In this document: piece by piece, positions 1-6,567 of the stretch
Numbering within the stretch: the stretch's first letter is position 1
Layout of the letters: each line of letters starts with the position of its first letter
DNA from: an uncultured euryarchaeote
Lineage (GTDB): Archaea > Thermoplasmatota > Poseidoniia > Poseidoniales > Poseidoniaceae
DNA: 13,132 nucleotides
Assembly: GCA_937881505.1 (NCBI GenBank)
Contig: CALGEM010000178.1
Span: forward strand, 1 to 13,132
Direction of reading: 5' to 3'
Position numbers and translations under genes: made by a program
Notes under the pieces: generated by a model
Databases searched by the model: none
The model's input: only the letters and a program-made list of their open reading frames with translations
What the model was told of the DNA's origin: nothing

Positions 1-2186
1 TCTGCGAGTGGAATGTGTCTCATGGCGCAGACGTTTGGCCGATGGACCCAACGCAATGGAAAGACACCGACGGCGATGGCTACGGCGACAACCAATCAGA
101 AAATGCGACCAATCCAGACCGCTTCCCACTGCGCAAAGCAGCGGCCAACGATACCGATGACGACGGGTATGCGGACAACTGGACCGCTCTCTACAACGGT
201 TCCAACGCTGAAGGAATCCAACTTGATGCTTGCCCGACCGAATGGGGCAATTCAACCCGCCGAAGTTTGTCGGAGTATGCCTATGGATGTCCGGACGCTG
301 ACGGTGATGGCTACACGGACACCTATGTGTACGATGTCGACCCCGAGACGGGCCTCAGAATTGACGAACTCGGTGACGCCTTCCCGTACGAAAAGACACA
401 ATCACGAGACCGCGACGGTGATGGATTTGGTGATAACCCAACGGGCTTTGAGGGCGACTATTGCCCTGATGAAGCGGGTGTGCTCAACGGTACAGACGGT
501 GTAGGATGTCGCCTCATCGACGTGGCTGATAACGACGGTGACGGGGTTATCAACGAACTTGACACGCTCTGCCCCAATACCCCCCAGGGCGAATCGGTGA
601 ACGAACAAGGCTGCTCACAATCCGAGCTGGACGATGATGATGATGGAGTCAAGAACAACGTGGATTTGTGTGCAGATACCCCCGCAGGTGTCGCCGTTGA
701 TGCTCAAGGGTGCAGTGAGGAGCAGCGCACATCGGACTCCGATGGCGATGGTCTCAATGACCCTGAAGACGACTGCCCCAACACCGGCGCTGGCCAAGAA
801 GTTGACGAAAACGGCTGTTCGCAGGCGCAACGTGATACTGACGGTGACGGTCTTTCGGATCTCGACGACGCTTGCGACGACACACCACCTGGATTCCCAA
901 TCTTGGCCAACGGTTGCACCGATGAGAGTGCGCTTGATACCGACCTCGATGGTGATGGATACAAGGGCATCTACACCTATGACATTGACCCAATCACCGG
1001 CCTTCATGTCAATCAAACAGGAGACGCCTTCCCCAGCGACCCTACACAGTGGTTTGACCAAGACGGCGATGGCTACGGCGACAACCCTTCGCCCGCCAAC
1101 AACGCTGATGACTGCCCCACCGAAACAGGGACTTCTTCTATAGATTTCCTGGGGTGCTACGACGATGGTGATGGTTGGCGTGATGAGAACGAACCAGCCG
1201 CGCTTCGAGGCAACCCCACGCAATGGAAGGACTCCGACTTTGATGGCTTTGGCGACAACTGGGGCGACCCATCCTGGAACGCCACGAGGGACCCCTCATG
1301 GCCTGGTCAATTTGTAGCCGGCGCAACCAACGCCGATTTCTGTCCAAAAACCACGTTGGGCTTGGCAGTCGATGAGGAAGGCTGCCACATCTCTGAACGG
1401 GACTCCGACCTCGACGGTGTCATGGACGATTCGGACAACTGCCCCAACGACCCGAAAGGCGTGGATGGCTACGAGGACGGTTGTCCATACATTCCCGCAT
1501 CAGGTGACGGCGAGGAAGGTCTCTTCGGCGTTGACGCAGGAACCATCATGCTCGCTCTTGGGGGCTTGGGGGCCTTGCTCATCTTGACCTTGGTTCTCAT
1601 CCGTCTCGTGCGCAGTGAGGATGATGACGACGATGAGGACGATTACGACGATTTCTTTGACGATGACGACGAAGAAGAGGAGAGTTTCCTCGACCAACTC
1701 GACCGCAAGGTGGCAGCGGCACCTGCTCGTACACGAGCCATGCCGGAGAGGAAAACACCCGCGCGGGCTTCAGGACCGTCAGGTCCCGGGCCAACCTCCT
1801 CTCCTGGAGGTAGTCGTGGTGGTCCATCGAAGCAAGCACCAGGGGGCCCTGCCAAGCGAGGTCCCGGCGGCCCACCGGGACGAGCTCCCGGGAGAACGCC
1901 TGTCGCGAAGTCGTCGCCTGAACCCAAGAAAGCTTCGAGAAAGAAGGTGGTGCAGGGAGAGAGTGAAGCCGCTGGCGCCAAGGTTCGCAAGGCCAAGGTC
2001 AGCGTCGATTTGAGCATCTTTGAAGACTGGCAAACCGATGACAGAGAAGCAGCGGTGGACTGGGTGGTCGGCGCCATGGCTGAAGGAGAAGAGGAGCGAA
2101 CGATGTTGATGCAACTCCAAGAAACCGGTTGGTCAGCCGAGCAATCCAGGGCCATTTGCAACCTTGCGAAAAATAAGCGCTCGTGA
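1..2186 (+). CDS. Thrombospondin type 3 repeat surface protein, membrane-anchored (5' partial)
   Basis: The reading frame is open from the window edge (first full codon at base 3), so the N-terminus and any signal peptide lie upstream. Most of the visible part is Asp-rich DxDGDGxxD calcium-binding loops in two alternating styles. One is classical thrombospondin type 3 (loop, then CPNTP.G..V...GCS, about 515-950 and 1365-1490), with Cys pairs probably forming disulfides. The other is an 'FP.DPTQW.D.DGDGYGDN' module (about 42-92, 372-440, 1023-1086, 1212-1260). A single hydrophobic helix follows (1539-1610, GTIMLALGGLGALLILTLVL), then an Asp/Glu cluster (1618-1695), a Pro/Gly/Arg/Ala-rich linker (1720-1975) and a compact, probably helical C-terminal segment (1990-2183) that I do not recognise. 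I infer a Ca2+-stiffened extracellular stalk with a cytoplasmic tail. Adhesion or surface-layer attachment is plausible but unproven. The next gene starts 58 bases downstream on the same strand. Confidence 0.88.
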   Translation, partial: CEWNVSHGADVWPMDPTQWKDTDGDGYGDNQSENATNPDRFPLRKAAANDTDDDGYADNWTALYNGSNAEGIQLDACPTEWGNSTRRSLSEYAYGCPDADGDGYTDTYVYDVDPETGLRIDELGDAFPYEKTQSRDRDGDGFGDNPTGFEGDYCPDEAGVLNGTDGVGCRLIDVADNDGDGVINELDTLCPNTPQGESVNEQGCSQSELDDDDDGVKNNVDLCADTPAGVAVDAQGCSEEQRTSDSDGDGLNDPEDDCPNTGAGQEVDENGCSQAQRDTDGDGLSDLDDACDDTPPGFPILANGCTDESALDTDLDGDGYKGIYTYDIDPITGLHVNQTGDAFPSDPTQWFDQDGDGYGDNPSPANNADDCPTETGTSSIDFLGCYDDGDGWRDENEPAALRGNPTQWKDSDFDGFGDNWGDPSWNATRDPSWPGQFVAGATNADFCPKTTLGLAVDEEGCHISERDSDLDGVMDDSDNCPNDPKGVDGYEDGCPYIPASGDGEEGLFGVDAGTIMLALGGLGALLILTLVLIRLVRSEDDDDDEDDYDDFFDDDDEEEESFLDQLDRKVAAAPARTRAMPERKTPARASGPSGPGPTSSPGGSRGGPSKQAPGGPAKRGPGGPPGRAPGRTPVAKSSPEPKKASRKKVVQGESEAAGAKVRKAKVSVDLSIFEDWQTDDREAAVDWVVGAMAEGEEERTMLMQLQETGWSAEQSRAICNLAKNKRS
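69..93 (+). repeat. 25-base exact direct repeat, copy 1
   Basis: The 25 bases at 69-93 recur identically at 1062-1086. They encode the DGDGYGDN core of the calcium-binding module, so this is recent internal duplication or homogenisation of coding modules rather than a mobile repeat. Confidence 0.75.
1062..1086 (+). repeat. 25-base exact direct repeat, copy 2
   Basis: Identical to 69-93. It lies in the third DPTQW-type module of the surface protein. A weaker DNA-level match (ACGCAATGGAA) also links the preceding DPTQW segments at 51-61 and 1218-1228. Confidence 0.75.
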
Positions 2187-2230
2187 AGGGTATCATGAGG
2201 GCTTAAATGGGGGTCAGCGGTCGCAAGCAA

Positions 2231-2238
2231 AAGGAGGG
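2231..2238 (+). promoter_or_regulatory. Shine-Dalgarno sequence fixing the start at 2245
   Basis: AAGGAGGG ends six bases before the ATG at 2245. The frame is open upstream to 2164, but 2245 is the first in-frame ATG and the only one with such a site, so it sets the start. A weak TTAAAT (2203-2208) could be a TATA element, but co-transcription with the upstream gene is equally possible. Confidence 0.75.
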
Positions 2239-2244
2239 AGAAGG

Positions 2245-3786
2245 ATGTCAGACGAGAACCCAACTTCTTCCAACCAAATTGAGGTTGATGATGCCGCTGC
2301 CTACTTCGGTGTTACCGAATCAAGCGATGTCCTCCATGCCATGATGGCCATGCCGCGTGAAGAGGCGATGGTCCAATTCTTTGAACTGCTTTCAGATATC
2401 GTGCTTCGCCCTGGTGATTTTGATTTTGAAGCAGCAAGTGAGCGCATGCAGTGTGAGGGTGGAGAGATCTACTACCTCGTGGCGGGCCATCTTGGTTTGA
2501 TGAGCATGCCCGATCCGCTCTTCCGGGCCCTTGGTATGCCCGATTCAAGCGGTGAGGTTGGTGCTGCACTCGGTGGCATGAGCGGCGAGCAGCGCAGTGC
2601 ACTCGAGCGCTTGGCCGACCCCATGCGCATGATGAAACTCTTTGCCGTTGCCTTCCAAACCGGTTCCAACGATGAGGTCGTCAAGTACATGACCTCCTTT
2701 GAGGGCTTGCTCAATAACGTCGAAGGGTCCATGGACGCCTTTGTCTCCATCGATAAGGAATTGGATGCTGCCTTGGATGTGGTTGGCCAAGTGATCCCCA
2801 TCGCCAGTTTAGCCAGCGGAAGTGCTGCTGCAGCGAGCGTTGATGTTCCCGAGAACACGGCCTTGCCCACACCACCACCTGCTACCGATACATCGGTTGA
2901 ACAGGCGGCGCCCGCACCACCCGTTGCTGAGCCTACCTCTGAACCTGAGCCGGTGCCGCTTCCAACGACCAGTCCAGAACCAACACCGGCCGGTGACCCC
3001 GTACCCATTCCAACGTCCAGCACGGTCGCTTTACCGGATGTTCCATCCGCTGAGCCCGTTGAACCGGAGATCAATATCGAAAGCGAAAAGCAGGTGGCAA
3101 AAGCCACACAGGATGCCTTCTCTGGTGCATTCAGTTCTGAGTTGGTCGCCGAAGAAGAACCACCCGCAGATACTGCCGAGCCCGCAGCTACGCCAGAGGT
3201 TGAATCTCCTGTTGAGCCTGCGTCTGAACAGGTTGAGGAAGAAGAATTTGTCAGCGCAGCAGAGCATTTCATTGCCGCTGATGAAGACGGCAGCGGTGCC
3301 CTTGACGTTGAAGAACTCGCACAGGCGACAGGAACCAGCCTTGAGGAGGCGGCTGAACTGCACGCTGAAGCCGACACCGACGGAGATGGTGTGGTCACGC
3401 TGTCTGAATTCATCGCCTCTCCTGCGGCCGAAAAGACGGCTGCGTTGCCCAAACCGGTCGCCCCTGTTCGCCGCCCCCTTGCCGGACAGCAGCAGCCAGC
3501 TCCACAACAAGCGCCACCGCAGCAACGACCTCAACCCTTGCCTCAGCAGCCCTGGCAGCAACAACAGCAACCCGCGCAACAAGGCTGGCCGCAGCAGCAA
3601 CAGCGACCTCCTGCGCAACAAGGTTGGCAACAGCAACAACCACCTCAACAGGGGTGGCCTCGTCAACAAGCCCCTCTTGTTCAACCAACGATTCGGTCAG
3701 GGGTGCACTGCCGTGGATGCGGGATTGGATTGGACCCGTACTGGCGATTCTGTCCTGTGTGCGGCCAGCAAAACCTCGGCTATTGA
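2245..3786 (+). CDS. EF-hand protein with Gln/Pro-rich linker and C-terminal zinc ribbon
   Basis: 513 residues, with no signal peptide or membrane helix visible, so probably cytoplasmic. Residues 1-190 are mostly helical and unlike any family I recognise. Residues about 195-330 are a Pro/Glu/Ala/Thr-rich, probably disordered stretch. Two EF-hand loops follow, D346-E357 (DEDGSGALDVEE) and D377-E388 (DTDGDGVVTLSE). Both have acidic or oxygen ligands at the expected positions and Glu at position 12, so calcium binding is likely. Residues about 412-480 are Gln/Pro-rich with 'QQGW' repeats. The C-terminus is a zinc ribbon, C489-x2-C492 and C503-x2-C506, ending seven residues later. The order suggests a calcium-responsive adaptor, but no enzymatic role can be assigned. 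It follows the calcium-binding surface protein by 58 bases and may share its transcript. The stop lies 19 bases from that of the convergent M29-like gene. Confidence 0.88.
   Translation: MSDENPTSSNQIEVDDAAAYFGVTESSDVLHAMMAMPREEAMVQFFELLSDIVLRPGDFDFEAASERMQCEGGEIYYLVAGHLGLMSMPDPLFRALGMPDSSGEVGAALGGMSGEQRSALERLADPMRMMKLFAVAFQTGSNDEVVKYMTSFEGLLNNVEGSMDAFVSIDKELDAALDVVGQVIPIASLASGSAAAASVDVPENTALPTPPPATDTSVEQAAPAPPVAEPTSEPEPVPLPTTSPEPTPAGDPVPIPTSSTVALPDVPSAEPVEPEINIESEKQVAKATQDAFSGAFSSELVAEEEPPADTAEPAATPEVESPVEPASEQVEEEEFVSAAEHFIAADEDGSGALDVEELAQATGTSLEEAAELHAEADTDGDGVVTLSEFIASPAAEKTAALPKPVAPVRRPLAGQQQPAPQQAPPQQRPQPLPQQPWQQQQQPAQQGWPQQQQRPPAQQGWQQQQPPQQGWPRQQAPLVQPTIRSGVHCRGCGIGLDPYWRFCPVCGQQNLGY
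3484..3680 (+). repeat. Low-complexity CAG/CAA-rich tract coding Gln/Pro-rich segment
   Basis: CAG, CAA and CCN codons dominate, with imperfect in-frame units encoding 'QQGWPQQQ' and 'QQGWQQQQ' (about 3577-3660). It is a low-complexity linker joining the EF-hand region to the zinc ribbon. CAG and CAA are mixed, so it is not a pure trinucleotide array. Length variation between strains would be expected. Confidence 0.7.
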
Positions 3787-3805
3787 AGGCCTTGTCACTG
3801 TTTGC

Positions 3806-4954
3806 TCAGTGCGCCACAAATTGCCCTTCCTCAAAGAGCAAGGTTTCGTCCATCCAAATGCTTGGGCGCTCAAGCACACCTGAAATTTGGATGCCGACCG
3901 CTGCTGTACCCCCCAACGTCGTGTTATCCCCAATCGAGAAGTACGCCGTACCCAGGCGCTTCTCATCCTCAAGGACATTGCCGGCCACACGTGCGTTTGG
4001 ATTCATACCGAAGCCGAATTCAGCGATGGTCCACACGTTTTCCTGGTCTTTGCTTTTGAGACGTCGAGCGGCTTCACCAAAGGTTTGACGAATTTGGGCA
4101 GCAGCCGTCCCGCCTTTCACATCGACAACCAGTCCGTTCTCAACATGGAGAAACACAGGTTCGTCAACGAGGTCTGAATCCCACGAGCCGTCGATGACGA
4201 TGGTACCGTTCATCGTCCCTTCGCGAGGAAGCGTGAAAATTTTCCCAGCGGGGAGGTTGGTGAGCATACGGGGTCGATTGCAAATCCCGTTGTCGTCCAG
4301 TTTCCATTCACGCCAATTCACCTCAAATGTCACGTTTGTGCCGGTTTCCGATTTGACGTTGATAATCCGCTTTCGTCGAAGGAGATTGCTCATCTCTCCA
4401 ATGTTCTTTTTGATGATGTTGAAATCTGCTGACATACCACCTTCGGTGAACATCTCTAGGGTCATGCCGGGCATGGTGGCAACTCGAGAACCGTCTTTGA
4501 TGGCCTGACGAACGGCTTTGGTGTGGGTGAGGGAGTACCGTGTAGGTGCAATGACCACTTGCTGTTGCCGCATAAGGTTGGCCACGGGGGTGGGCGGTTC
4601 ATCGCCGTGGTGTCGTCCTTTGGGCATGACCACCAAGAGCACCCTGTCCGAGCGAAGGCTTGCAGCGTCGTGCAATGCTTGGCCTATTTCTGTGGTGGTG
4701 GGGTCGCAAATGATGAGGATGTTTTCACCACGCCGAACATCCATGCAAGTGTCGATGACCGTACGTGCGCTTTTGGCCATTTTTTCGGTGACATCAACCT
4801 CGCCGTCATCACCCTCGTCGGTGGATGGTGCGGGAATGGTCACGCCAGAATCTTCGCCAAATCCCTCAGCCTCGTTCATGATGTCCTCGATGTCTTGGTC
4901 CACCACATCGTCATCATCCCCGTCCGAGCCTTTTCGGCGAAACGGGAGGACCAT
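3806..4954 (-). CDS. M29 aminopeptidase-like (COG2309) protein with altered metal site
   Basis: 382 residues from the ATG at 4954. A TTG at 4972 would add six residues. Neither start has a clear SD. Residues 1-58 are an acidic, probably disordered extension. The rest matches the thermophilic aminopeptidase/leucyl aminopeptidase (M29, COG2309) fold: NLPAGKIFTLP (about 233-243), AEFGFGMNPNA (311-321), GTAYFSIGDN (335-344) and a C-terminal SIWMD (365-369). From memory, active members read PxGEVFTxP, EFGxGxN, GTxHxxxG and HxD, with Glu, Glu, His, His and Asp as metal ligands. Here the first Glu is Lys238, the His of GTxH is Tyr338, and the His of HxD is Trp367. Glu312 and Asp369 remain. A normal two-metal aminopeptidase is therefore unlikely, and it may be a non-catalytic or repurposed homologue. 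Family confidence is high; function is unknown. Confidence 0.85.
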   Translation of the reverse strand: MVLPFRRKGSDGDDDDVVDQDIEDIMNEAEGFGEDSGVTIPAPSTDEGDDGEVDVTEKMAKSARTVIDTCMDVRRGENILIICDPTTTEIGQALHDAASLRSDRVLLVVMPKGRHHGDEPPTPVANLMRQQQVVIAPTRYSLTHTKAVRQAIKDGSRVATMPGMTLEMFTEGGMSADFNIIKKNIGEMSNLLRRKRIINVKSETGTNVTFEVNWREWKLDDNGICNRPRMLTNLPAGKIFTLPREGTMNGTIVIDGSWDSDLVDEPVFLHVENGLVVDVKGGTAAAQIRQTFGEAARRLKSKDQENVWTIAEFGFGMNPNARVAGNVLEDEKRLGTAYFSIGDNTTLGGTAAVGIQISGVLERPSIWMDETLLFEEGQFVAH

Positions 4955-5022
4955 GCTACCGGTAGCGCTCAAATGTTCTTGAATGTGTGCTTTTTTCTTT
5001 CATCTTCCGGAGGTTTTTCACC
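4955..5022. promoter_or_regulatory. Divergent intergenic region between M29-like and M32 genes
   Basis: These 68 bases must hold both divergent promoters if the minus gene starts at 4954. A perfect 12-base palindrome, GCTACCGGTAGC, sits at 4955-4966 directly against the minus-strand ATG. A pyrimidine-rich stretch (4990-5008) precedes the plus-strand SD. I see no convincing TATA box for either direction. Confidence 0.35.
5009..5013 (+). promoter_or_regulatory. Shine-Dalgarno sequence for the M32 carboxypeptidase
   Basis: GGAGG lies nine bases before the ATG at 5023. This favours that start over an upstream in-frame GTG at 4987, which would place the SD inside the coding region and add a Phe-rich leader atypical of this cytoplasmic family. 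Confidence 0.65.
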
Positions 5023-6567
5023 ATGATTTGGAATGAAAGTGTTGAAGAGGAACAGCGACTTCAACTCGCCATGGAGCCTTATGATGAATTTCTTCAGCGT
5101 GTTCAAGATATTCACCGCCTTGGTGCCTTGCAGGGCCATCTTGGTTGGGATCAGGAAGTTTTGATGCCGGCCAAAGGCGCCTCTTCACGAGGCGAAATGA
5201 TGGCATGGTTGGCAGGTAAGCGACACGAACAGTTGATCGACCCACGCATGGGCGAATTGCTTGCCGAGTTGGAAGGGAAGGCCCTTGACGAGGACCGAGC
5301 TGCGAACGTTAGGGAAATGCGTCGAAATTATGACCAAGCCGTCCGCTTGCCGAAATCCTTCGTTGAGACCTTTGCACAAGCCCGTTCTGAAGCCCTCGTC
5401 GCGTGGCAATCTGCCCGGTCAGCATCTGATTTTGAGGCCTTCAAACCATCCTTGCGCCGCTTGATTGAAATGACCCGAGAAAAAATCGATTTGCTCGGCA
5501 TTCAATCAACACCCTACGATGTCTTGCTCGATGAATACGAAGTCGGCATGACGGTGGAAGACTACGACCCCTTATTTGCTGGACTACGGGAACGCTTGGT
5601 GCCGTTACTGGAAGCGATCACCCAAGCACAAAACACGGTTGATGAACCGTCCATGCCCGAAGGCCTCGTGTTTTCGGTTGATGCTCAGAAAGCATTCTGT
5701 GAGGCCGTCTCCAAGCACATGGGTTTTGATTTTGAAGCCGGCCGAATGGACGCCTCCACGCACCCGTTCTCTGCAGGTTTGTGGCCGGGCGACACCCGAT
5801 TCACCACGCGTTTTGACGAAGTAGATCCATTCTCATGCTTGTACGCAGTCATGCATGAAACTGGCCACGCACTCTACGAACAGGGCCTTGACCATGAACA
5901 CCGATTCACACCCAGAGGAGCAGCCGTTTCCTTGGGTGTGCACGAATCCCAAAGCCGGTTTTGGGAAAATCAAATCGGAAGGACACCTGCGTTTTGGAAG
6001 GTGGTGTTACCGTGGTTCAGGGCGAATTTCCCCGATGCGCCAGATTGGGATGAGCACGCCCTCAACCGATTGGCGAACAGGGTTGAAAAGGGGTTTATCC
6101 GAGTCGAAGCAGACGAGGTCACTTACAACTTACACGTGATGCTTCGCTATGAAATCGAGAAGCAACTCTTCAACGGAGATTTGGATGTGGACGACCTTCC
6201 CACAGCATGGAACAGCATGTTCAAAGAATGGTTTGGCATTGAAGTTCCCGAAGACCGTTTGGGATGTTTGCAAGACATTCACTGGTCGATGGCTGCCTTT
6301 GGCTACTTCCCCACCTACACGCTTGGAAATCTCTACGCTGCTCAACTGCTGGAAGCAATGGCCGAAGATTTGGGCGATGTGGACGAGATGGTCGCTTCTG
6401 GGGATTGGAAACCGATGTTGGATTGGCTCAGGCCTCGCATCCATCAACGGGGGAGCCAAGTCTCCCCGGCTCAGTTGATCGAGGACGCCACGGGTTCACC
6501 GCCCAGTCCCGAACCCTTCCTACGGTATGTCGAGCGAAAATACAGCGCCCTCTATCAGTTGGGTTAA
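5023..6567 (+). CDS. M32 family metallocarboxypeptidase (carboxypeptidase Taq type)
   Basis: 514 residues, close to the usual length of about 500 for the M32 family. These zinc (or cobalt) enzymes remove C-terminal residues from peptides in the cytoplasm. All signature motifs are present: DTRFT (257-261, family DxRxT), the zinc-binding HETGH (278-282), HESQSR (307-312, supplying the third ligand Glu308) and GCLQDIHW (414-421, family GxxQDxHW). The catalytic site appears intact. There is no signal peptide, so it likely recycles peptides inside the cell, fitting a protein-degrading heterotroph. The neighbouring divergent gene is a peptidase homologue, so the two may share a regulatory region. 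The 3' end overlaps the dihydroorotase stop by four bases, tail to tail. Confidence 0.96.
   Translation: MIWNESVEEEQRLQLAMEPYDEFLQRVQDIHRLGALQGHLGWDQEVLMPAKGASSRGEMMAWLAGKRHEQLIDPRMGELLAELEGKALDEDRAANVREMRRNYDQAVRLPKSFVETFAQARSEALVAWQSARSASDFEAFKPSLRRLIEMTREKIDLLGIQSTPYDVLLDEYEVGMTVEDYDPLFAGLRERLVPLLEAITQAQNTVDEPSMPEGLVFSVDAQKAFCEAVSKHMGFDFEAGRMDASTHPFSAGLWPGDTRFTTRFDEVDPFSCLYAVMHETGHALYEQGLDHEHRFTPRGAAVSLGVHESQSRFWENQIGRTPAFWKVVLPWFRANFPDAPDWDEHALNRLANRVEKGFIRVEADEVTYNLHVMLRYEIEKQLFNGDLDVDDLPTAWNSMFKEWFGIEVPEDRLGCLQDIHWSMAAFGYFPTYTLGNLYAAQLLEAMAEDLGDVDEMVASGDWKPMLDWLRPRIHQRGSQVSPAQLIEDATGSPPSPEPFLRYVERKYSALYQLG

Noticed and set aside
615..1223. 202-codon minus-strand open frame rich in Val/Ile
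   Set aside because: It is antisense to the DxDGDG repeats; GAC/GAT codons read backwards give Val/Ile. It is not a membrane protein gene.
42..1490. Calcium-loop repeats considered as cadherin or dockerin domains
   Set aside because: The loops lack dockerin's paired helices and cadherin's strand motifs. Spacing and Cys pattern fit TSP3-type modules.
1643..2263. 206-codon minus-strand open frame
   Set aside because: It is antisense to the low-complexity tail of the surface protein, and its Ser/Pro/Gly runs reflect that composition.
2472..3452. 326-codon open frame on the minus strand
   Set aside because: It is antisense to the EF-hand protein and rich in Ser/Ala/Gly/Thr, as expected from the reversed Glu/Pro/Ala-rich coding strand. 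There is no domain or SD.
3484..3680. Repetitive CAG/CAA tract considered as a CRISPR-like or tandem-repeat array
   Set aside because: It has no constant repeat with unique spacers. It is in frame within a coding region and encodes a Gln/Pro-rich linker.
3787..3805. Possible terminator between convergent genes
   Set aside because: The 19-base gap has no T-run and no stable hairpin.
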